A DNA stretch of 27,256 nt from an uncultured Lachnospiraceae bacterium (lineage in GTDB: Bacteria; Bacillota; Clostridia; Lachnospirales; Lachnospiraceae). The position numbers and the translations under genes are program-made. Below are positions 8,633 to 16,600 of this stretch, in pieces. Each line of letters opens with the position of its first letter. The stretch's first letter is position 1. The stretch lies in contig URUU01000030.1 of NCBI GenBank assembly GCA_900551235.1, forward strand, positions 1-27,256, in the 5' to 3' direction. The notes beneath the pieces were generated by a model. That model was not told the DNA's origin and did no database searches. It saw only the letters and a program-made list of their open reading frames with translations.

Positions 8633-9076
8633 ATGACGATGGCAGAACGTTTGCAGAGACTTCGAAAGGAGCACCACTTTTCTCAGGAGCAACTGGCAGA
8701 GAAGCTTCAGGTTTCCCGTCAGGCGGTATCGAAATGGGAAAATGGACAAACTGCTCCGGATCTGAATAATATCATTGCGATGAGCAATTTGTATGAGGTG
8801 ACAACGGACTATATTTTAATAGGAAAAGAAAGATCTCCAAAAGAGAACAGAGAAAAAGACAGGAAGCGAAAGAGTGGAATGATATGCCTTGGAGGCGGTA
8901 TCATTCTGACCCTTTTGCTTCCTTTGTTTGCAAAAATGTATCAGGAATGGATGTTTGTAACGGAAGGCAGCAGCTATACCAATTTCCTGTACTATTTAAA
9001 AGAGTTTCCGATGCTTGGTGTCACCGTTCTTGCAGTTGCGGGGATTGTTATCGGCATCATAGTTGGGGACTTTTGA
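8633..9076 (+). CDS. XRE-family regulator with C-terminal membrane segments
   Basis: The 147-aa protein has an N-terminal HTH_3 domain (residues 3-60: MAERLQRLRKEHHFSQEQLA, then VSRQAVSKWENGQTAPD), the most typical XRE signature in Firmicutes. A basic linker follows, then two hydrophobic stretches (ICLGGGIILTLLLPLFAKM and GVTVLAVAGIVIGIIVG), so the regulator is probably tethered to the membrane. The earlier ATG at 8600 overlaps a good extended -10, so I prefer 8633; 8639 is also possible. The gene converges on the antiporter with a gap of only 30 bp. Targets and signal are unknown. Confidence 0.88.
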   Translation: MTMAERLQRLRKEHHFSQEQLAEKLQVSRQAVSKWENGQTAPDLNNIIAMSNLYEVTTDYILIGKERSPKENREKDRKRKSGMICLGGGIILTLLLPLFAKMYQEWMFVTEGSSYTNFLYYLKEFPMLGVTVLAVAGIVIGIIVGDF

Positions 9077-9106
9077 CACCCACATCATAATATTTCAGAA
9101 ATCCAC

Positions 9107-10306
9107 TTATTTTTCTCGGACAAGCAGTTTTTTATAAGTGCGGTCTATACCGATCGCGCCAAGCGGTGCAGTGATCAGGATCGCCAGCACTGCGACCGAA
9201 AGTACGATCTGTCCGCAGGCAAGTCCCATGGCGAGTGGGACGGAGCCGATCGCCGCCTGTACGGTTGCTTTTGGAAGATAGGCGATCACGCAGAAGAGCC
9301 GTTCTTTGAAATTAAGTGAAGTTTTTGTCATACAAAGGCAGACGCCAACAGCACGAAAAACAAGTGCCAGCAGGATCAGAGCGATGGCAGCAATTCCGGC
9401 ATGCATGGTATAACGGATATCTACGGCAGCACCGACCAGCACAAACAGCAGGATTTCAGCAGCAATCCAGAGTTTTCCAAATTTCAGTGACAGACGATGG
9501 GTGACCTCGCCGGAACTTTTCAGCTTCAGAACACATGCCATGCTGACAACGGCGAGGAGACCTGAGATGGCAACAATCCCCTTAAGACGGTTTTCCAGTG
9601 CCATACACAGGAAGGCAAGGCTGAGCAGGATCAGGACTTTCAGACTGCTGCGTATGCTGTGTCCGTGTCTGTGGCAGGTTTCAAAGAACAGGGCGAGAAA
9701 ATAACCGGTCACCGCCCCGACCAGGATGCCAAGCAGAATGGACACCGGAATATTTACAAAATCCATGACATTTGCAGAATCGCCCGAAGCCATGCCCGAA
9801 AAGGTAGAAAACAGTACGATCACAAAAATATCATCACAGGATGCCCCAGCCATAATGAGCTGGGGTATACTTTTTTCGGTGCCATAATTAGTCTCCATAA
9901 GCTGGACCATACGCGGGATCACGACGGCGGGGGAAACGGCAGCAAGCACCGCGCCCATGACAGCGGCTTCGATTCTGGAAATGCCAGGCAGGATCGGTGC
10001 CAGGAGAACATATCCGATGATCTCAAAGGTCGCCGGGACAAACGACATTAAAATGGCAGGCCGTCCCACCTTTTTCAGATCAGAGAGATTTAAAGACAGG
10101 CCGGCTTTAATCAGAATGATGATCAGTGCCATCTGCCGCAGATCAGACGAAATGGATAATACAGAATCATCCAGCAGATCCAGCACATAAGGTCCAAGCA
10201 AAATGCCGGCAAGCAGCATGCCGATGATACGCGGCAGCTTCAGTTTCTCAAAAACAGACGCCAGAAGCAGACCGGACAGAAAGATAAGTGCAAGTGATGT
10301 TAACAT
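9107..10306 (-). CDS. Cation:proton antiporter (Na+/H+ exchanger family) under fluoride riboswitch control
   Basis: The 399-aa protein is a polytopic inner-membrane protein of about 12 helices (Na_H_Exchanger/CPA family, usual length about 400 aa). It has the early helix pair EKLKLPRIIGMLLAGILLGP, typical of Kef/NhaP-type antiporters, and a central acidic pair in GASCDDIFVIVLF (D158, D159) that matches the ion-binding aspartates of the family. An in-frame upstream ATG at 10462 exists, but that stretch is the promoter and riboswitch. AAGGAGG (10318-10312) fixes the start at 10306. Antiporters of this family are a known class of fluoride-riboswitch targets, so the likely job is fluoride tolerance, directly or through pH/sodium homeostasis. 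Its exact ion is not visible from sequence. Confidence 0.92.
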   Translation of the reverse strand: MLTSLALIFLSGLLLASVFEKLKLPRIIGMLLAGILLGPYVLDLLDDSVLSISSDLRQMALIIILIKAGLSLNLSDLKKVGRPAILMSFVPATFEIIGYVLLAPILPGISRIEAAVMGAVLAAVSPAVVIPRMVQLMETNYGTEKSIPQLIMAGASCDDIFVIVLFSTFSGMASGDSANVMDFVNIPVSILLGILVGAVTGYFLALFFETCHRHGHSIRSSLKVLILLSLAFLCMALENRLKGIVAISGLLAVVSMACVLKLKSSGEVTHRLSLKFGKLWIAAEILLFVLVGAAVDIRYTMHAGIAAIALILLALVFRAVGVCLCMTKTSLNFKERLFCVIAYLPKATVQAAIGSVPLAMGLACGQIVLSVAVLAILITAPLGAIGIDRTYKKLLVREK

Positions 10307-10340
10307 AAAAACCTCCTTATATTGTGATAAAAAGTGCAAC

Positions 10341-10383
10341 AAAAAAAGCTGGTGGCTCTGCAAAAGCGCAGAAGTCATCAGCT
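10341..10383 (-). terminator. Riboswitch-controlled intrinsic terminator in the antiporter leader
   Basis: On the minus strand AGCTGATGACTTCTGC (10383-10368) pairs with GCAGAGCCACCAGCT (10361-10347) around the loop GCTTTT, with one bulge and wobbles. Seven Ts follow (10347-10341). The 5' arm is also part of the fluoride aptamer (P3 and pseudoknot strands), so aptamer and terminator are mutually exclusive: fluoride binding should favour read-through. Confidence 0.88.
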
Positions 10384-10428
10384 TATATACAAGCGGTTTG
10401 GTTAAAACCAGGGAGAACTTCATTCCCA
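10368..10428 (-). promoter_or_regulatory. Fluoride riboswitch aptamer (crcB motif)
   Basis: Reading the minus strand from 10428, the RNA has P1 GGG (10427-10425) pairing CCC (10413-10411), with AATGAAGTT in between. An optional hairpin TGGTT/AACCA follows (10410-10406 with 10403-10399), then the conserved AAACCGC, and P3 GCTT (10394-10391) with AAGC (10384-10381), followed by the conserved GCTGATGAC. The long-range pseudoknot GAAGTT (10421-10416) with GACTTC (10376-10371) is intact, with one G-U. The order and conserved bases (AUG, AAACNGC, GCUGAUGRC) match the known fluoride aptamer, including that of Thermotoga petrophila as I recall it. Target gene and promoter placement agree. Confidence 0.93.
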
Positions 10429-10433
10429 CGTGT

Positions 10434-10462
10434 ATTATATGAAAGGAACGTTCAGATGTCAA
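10434..10462 (-). promoter_or_regulatory. Consensus sigma-A promoter of the antiporter
   Basis: TTGACA (10462-10457), 17-base spacer, TATAAT (10439-10434): perfect in both hexamers and spacing. Transcription would begin near 10428, at the 5' edge of the aptamer. Confidence 0.92.
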
Positions 10463-10499
10463 GAGGATATTCGGTAAAAAGTAATAAACGAATCATCAT

Positions 10500-10541
10500 A
10501 ATATATAGTGATTTTAAACAAATATATAGTAATTTTAAACA
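10500..10541 (+). repeat. Two-copy 21-bp tandem repeat upstream of the protease promoter
   Basis: AATATATAGTGATTTTAAAC plus A (10500-10520) is followed directly by a second copy with a single G-to-A change (10521-10541). The copies are exactly two helical turns apart and end 7 bases before the TTGACA at 10549. They could be an UP element or a two-site operator. Confidence 0.8.
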
Positions 10542-10548
10542 AATTTAA

Positions 10549-10578
10549 TTGACAGATAATACATAGGTATGGTAAACT
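10549..10578 (+). promoter_or_regulatory. Probable protease promoter with overlapping inverted repeat
   Basis: TTGACA (10549-10554) is followed after 18 bases by TAAACT (10573-10578). The inverted repeat ATGGTA (10569-10574) / TACCAT (10590-10595) overlaps the -10 and the start point near 10585, and could be an operator or a 5' hairpin. The leader to the ATG at 10689 is about 100 bases. Confidence 0.6.
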
Positions 10579-10688
10579 GTGCGTAACTATACCATTCTGA
10601 TGTGATGAATCTGCTGATTTTTGCATTGGAACGGAAAAATAGGGAAATGCAGTATATCAACCATACAAAAAAAGAAAAGGAGAATCAG

Positions 10689-13600
10689 ATGAAGAAAAAG
10701 CAAAAGCAGTTTCTTGCTTTGCTGCTTGCAGTGGTACTGTTTTTGTCCGGTATATGGACAGGTTTACCGACAGCAGATGGTCTAAGCAAAGAGCGGACGA
10801 AGGAACAGAACGTGACAACTGTAACGGCAGCAGTGCCGTCGAACGGGCAGATTACGCTGGCAGAACCTGCAAAGGGAGAAGCAGCGGGAGGCTTTGCAAC
10901 TTCGGAAAATACAGAAGCCGGAACCGAAACGGAATCTTCGGAAAGAAAAACCGCAGACGATCGCCATTCGCGTATTGTAAGTGACGGCGGAGAACGTATT
11001 TCAGAGCAAAAAGAGGCTCTCAGACCAGAGGAAGATACCATGGTGGATCTGATCGTGGTCATGAAAAAGAAAGCTCTGCTGGATATGTTTTCTGAAGAAG
11101 AGATCGATACAGATGGCAGTGCTGTACAAAAATACCGAAGCGTTCAGAAAAACACAGTTGAGAAACTGACCAGATCTTTAGAGGACAAATTTGGCGAAGA
11201 ACAGGATTTTGAGATCGGTTATACCTATACGGTAGCGATGACCGGTGTGTCGGTGAAGACAAGATATGGGAACAAAAAAGCGATTGAAGAACTTCCTGGA
11301 GTAGATTATGTTTATACCGCACCTGTATACAAAATACAGGAACAGACACAGGAAGAGATCCGGATGCAGACAGCAAATGCCAGCGGGATGATCGGTGCGA
11401 CACAGCTTAACAGCACCGGATATACCGGGAAAGGTATGCGGATCGCTATCGTAGATACCGGTATCGTGGTAAATCATCCGAGTTTTCAGGCATTGCCGGA
11501 GAGTAAACTGACAGATACTTCCCTGACGGAAGCAGAAGTTGCGGGAGTATGGAAATCTCTGAATGCAGGAAAAACGAACCTGCGTAATGCAGCATATCAG
11601 AATAGCAAGATTCCATTTGCGTTCAACTATACAACCATGGATTTCGATGTATCCCATACAACGGCACAGCATGACCATGGTACCCATGTAGCTGGTATCG
11701 CCGCCGCAAATAAGACAGACACAAGCAATGTGGTCGGTATCGCGCCGGATGCACAGCTTATTGTCATGCAGGTGTTTGAACGCAGCGGCGGTGCAAGCTG
11801 GGCAACGATCCTGGCGGCGCTGGAGGACTGTACCAGACTGAATGTGGATACCGTCAATCTGTCGCTTGGTTCTCCGGCAGGTTTTACGGACAATGAAAAA
11901 GAAATGACGGATACCCTGCAGAAGTTTAAAAATATGGATATCCAGATGATCGTAGCAGCCGGAAATGAAACCAATACCGGTTATATGAACAAAACCGGAA
12001 CCAATATGGCAAAAAAAGAAAATCCGGATCACGGACTGATTGCATCACCGGCAACGGCTTCTGTGGCAATGTCGGTTGCTTCCGTTGACAACGATGGTGC
12101 TGACCAGCTCTATTTTACACTGGATGGTGACACCAGTGCCAAAATCGGTTTTCAGGATACGGCAGTTTCCGGTGACACAAATTTCTATCATAAATTCAAA
12201 GGACAGACAAAAGAGTTTGCTGTAATAGATGGCATCGGTTCTGCGGAAGATTACCGGGTATCCGGAATTGATGTACAGGGTAAGATTGCGGTTGTGGAAC
12301 GCGGCACCATTTCGTTTCAGGAAAAACAGAAGGCAGCAAAAGATGCGGGAGCCATTGCTGTAATCGTCTCCAACAATGTACAGGGAGCTTTCAGTATGGC
12401 AATCTCGGACGGAGCCGGTTATATTCCATGTATCGGTGTATCACTGGCAGATGGACAGAAGTTGAAACAGAAGCAGAGCGGAACGTTGACGGTCTGCACA
12501 GGTGATCTGGTGCATGTGAGTATGGGGCGCGCCATGAGCAGTTTTTCTTCGTGGGGAGTGACTCCGGACCTGAAGCTGAAACCGGAGATTTCCGGTGTCG
12601 GAGGTGGTATTTATTCCACCAGAGATCCTGAGATTGCCGGCTCCGATTATGGGGATATGAGCGGTACTTCCATGGCATCTCCACAGGTTGCCGGAGCGGT
12701 CACAGTACTTACACAGTATTTAAAAGACAGCCATGCGGATGCTTACAGCAGTGAGACAGAACTGCGCCGGGTAGCGGCAAATCTTATGATGAGTACAGCA
12801 GAACAGATCCGGTATAACAATCTGGAAGCTTCTCCGAGAAATCAGGGAGCCGGACTTGTGAATCTGACCAATGCGGTGAAGGCGGAAGCCTATCTTTCCG
12901 CACCGGATACCTATGATACGCGACCAAAAGGCGAGATGGGAGACGATGATAACAAAACAGGAAAGTTCCGGTTCCGTTTTTCCATTACCAATATGGCAGC
13001 GGCTGCACAGACGTATTCTTTTGATTCTGTGGTCATGACACCGGATGTATCCGAAGAAAAATACATGACAGATACACCGCGTAAGTTAAATGCAAAAGTC
13101 CAGGTCACAGGAAGCAGTATGAGCGGCAGCAGTCTTACCGTACAGCCGGGACAGACAGCAGAGCTGACAGCAGAGATCCGGTTGACGGAAGAGGATAAAA
13201 ACTTTATCGAACGTAATTTTACAAAAGGCATTTATATAGAAGGTTATCTTTACGCAAAGAACACCGACAGCCAGAAAACCGGTCTTTCCATGCCATTCCT
13301 TGGTTTTTACGGTGACTGGTCCGGCACCGGCGGCCCAAAAGTCTTTGATGAAGCAGGAAGCGAGGCAAGTTTCCGGGCTCCGACGATCAAGACGAACCGC
13401 AGTGTTCTGGGAGAAAATCCTTATTATAAAGGAGGAAAGTCCGGTGACAAATACAATGCCGTTTCGACTGCAAACCCACTGGCAGAACTGACATTTGGAC
13501 TTCTTCGAAATGCAAAGAAAATCGATACAAAAGTAACAGACATTTCAAACGGTAAGACGTATTTTAACTGGTCGGAGAATTATATTACAAAATCATATTT

Positions 13601-16600
13601 TAATTCGAGTTATGGAATGATCATACCGTATTCCATATATAATTTTAATAATGAGATCGCTGTCTGGGATGTGGCAAATGCAGCAAATAATGCAAAAGTT
13701 ACTTATCGCGTAGATGCTTATCTGGACGACGGCGATAATATTGCAGATGACAGCTACACGTTCCAGGTGACGGTTGACAACAGCAAGCCGGAGATCATAA
13801 ACAAAAACACGCTGGCGAGCGGTATTATCAAAGATACCGAAAAAGGTACAGTAAAGATGCCGGTAACACTCAAAGATAATCAGTATCTTGCAGCCGTTCT
13901 GTTTGAAAGTCCGGATGGAACTGTACTTGGTCGGTTTGAAGTAGACAATATGCCGGGCGAGGAAGTGCATCAGGAATTTGATGTGACCGGTTTTGGAACA
14001 GATTTTACCGTGATCGCAGCGGATTATGCCTGCAATGAAACGGAAGTTGCGGTCTCGCTTGATTTAAGTGACATGCCGGGAAATGGGCAGGCAGAACCTA
14101 GAAAGCTGGATCAGGATCGCATTTACGGAAATGAAACTTTTGATGGCGGCGTGGTTTCTACAGGCTGGTTCAGCGGAAGGAAAGCAGATTTTACTAATCT
14201 GAAAAATGAAACTTATGATAGCAGTATACGCTACTATTCCGGAGAGTACGTAAATGGTTATGTGATCGCACAGCGTGCCACAGATGGTGCTGTTGTTATG
14301 CTGACACCATATAATACCTGGTGGAGCAGCCGAACACTTCTGACACAGTATGGAGCGGTCGGCACAGCGGGATTTAAAGTGCTTTACGATATGGCACTTG
14401 ATTATTCCCAGGACAGGCTGTATGCCGTTGGATGGGATTACGCAGGAGATACAGACGGCGATGGAAAAGATAATGGAAGCAATGCACTGTTTGAATTGAA
14501 ATTCAATCAGACAGACAATGCCGTAAGCCTGGAAAAAGTCGCAGATATCTCCGGACTTGAGGATGGAAAAGAGGCACTCACACTTGGATGTACGACAGAT
14601 GGAAACATGTATGTGATTTCGACAGACGGAAAACTTTATCAGCTCGATAAAGCAACTGGTCAGGGTACATATAGAGGAACAACTGATTTTGTGAAAAAAG
14701 CAGACTATTCCGGAGTCAATGTAATCCAGTCAATGGGATATGATCACAATACAGATAAGATGTACTGGTTTGCGCACAGCCAGACTGCGTCCGGCTATAT
14801 GTATATCAATGTCTGCGCTACCTATACCGTAGATCTTGAAAATGGAAGCTGCACAGAGGTCGGCTCGGCAGGAGCAAGCGGACATACATCGCTGTTTATA
14901 CCGACAGAGAAAAAGTCAGAATTATTCAATATGAATGTAACAGCGACCGATTTTACGTTGGAACCGCAGAAGATTTCACTTGCATCTGGTCAGTCGCAGA
15001 ACCTGAGCGTTTCCTGGCTGCCATGGAATGCCAAAGCGCAGACGGTGACCTGGAGTTCAGACAATAAGAATATCGCAACGGTAAGTGCAAATGGAAAGGT
15101 AACGGCTGTTTCCGGAGGAACTACAACAATCAGGGCGGCGGCTGTGATCGGCGGAACTACGGTAGAGAGAACGATGGAAGTTGAAGTGGTAAAAACATCC
15201 GATTCGATTTATGGTTATGTAGCAGTGGATTATAAAAATGCAGCCAATGGCATGTCCTGGGTTAAATATTCGGATAAAGACCTTACAAATATAACGAAGA
15301 TCAAAGGTGATTCGCTCTGGCAGGGAGGCGCTTATTATCAGGGTTATGTCTATACAGTAACAATGGAAGAATGGCAGGAAGGTTCTATGGGATACAAAGG
15401 AACAGCCCTGTACCGAAGCAAAGTAAATGCCGCCGGAGAAGGTGCGGCACAGATCGGATCTGCAGAGTTTATTGCCAGGACGCCGGATATTGAGATCGGA
15501 AACCTCGGCTTTGACTATACGACAGGACGACTTTATGGTGTGGATCTGACAAATGGCGGTCTGTGTATCGTCGATATGGACAGTGGTTCCATTGATCCGA
15601 TCGGAACTTTTAACGGAGATCTGAAGCCGGCGATCATGCCAGCTATGTGTGTAACGCGGGATGGTACAATTGTAGGTTCGGATATGTATGGAAATCTCTA
15701 TACGGTTGATCCGGATACGATGTACTGCCGGAAAATCGGTTCGATTGGCAGCGATACCTGGTATTATGCAGCCATGACGTATGATTATAATACCGATAAT
15801 ATTTACTGGAATCCATGTATGGCAGAAAACGCTTCTCCATTTTACATGGTACGCCTGAATGGAGAAAAAGGAAGCCAGGCGGCACAGTGCATTAAGATTG
15901 GAAATCTTTCTACAAAAGCAGGTGCGGAGCAGACCGTTCTGTTTACGATACCGGGAAACGAACCGGAAACCAGATATATTCAGGTAGAAGATATCCGGAT
16001 CACCAACACCAATCCTCTGACGGCACTTACCGGTGGCAGTATGCAGCTCAAAAGTGTGACCACGCCGATCCGGCCGACAGCGAATGCCAAAGTTTACCAC
16101 AGCAGCAATGAAGATGTGGTAAAGGTGGACCGTTTTGGCAAGATGCATTTTGTAGGAGAAGGACAGGCAACGGTGAGCGTTACGATCAGTAATAAAGAAA
16201 GTCAGAATGGAGAACCGGTAGCAGGACCGTTTACGGATACTCTGGAAGTAAATGTCTATCCGGCGGCAGGAGAGATGAAAGCGTTTCTGTGTGCGGATGA
16301 TTATGCAAGCCAGTACTATGACTACTGGATGAAGATCAACGACTACGATGTAGAATCCTCCGAGATCACAACACGTATGATCGGTACTTATTCTCTGCGG
16401 ACCGGAGAGTATTATGACGGCTGCTTCTATGCTTATAACGATTCCGGTATGCTTTACCGCATTGCAGCAGACAACCCTTCGGATTATGTGACACTTGGAA
16501 ATCACGGCCTGGGAGATGACCAGCAGATTGTCAGTATGGCATTTGATTATCAGGAAGGCATCATGTACGGACTGACACTTCCGCCATACGGACAGAACGG

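Noticed and set aside
10307..10462. Upstream in-frame extension of the antiporter
   Set aside because: This stretch is the promoter, fluoride aptamer and terminator; AAGGAGG places the start at 10306.
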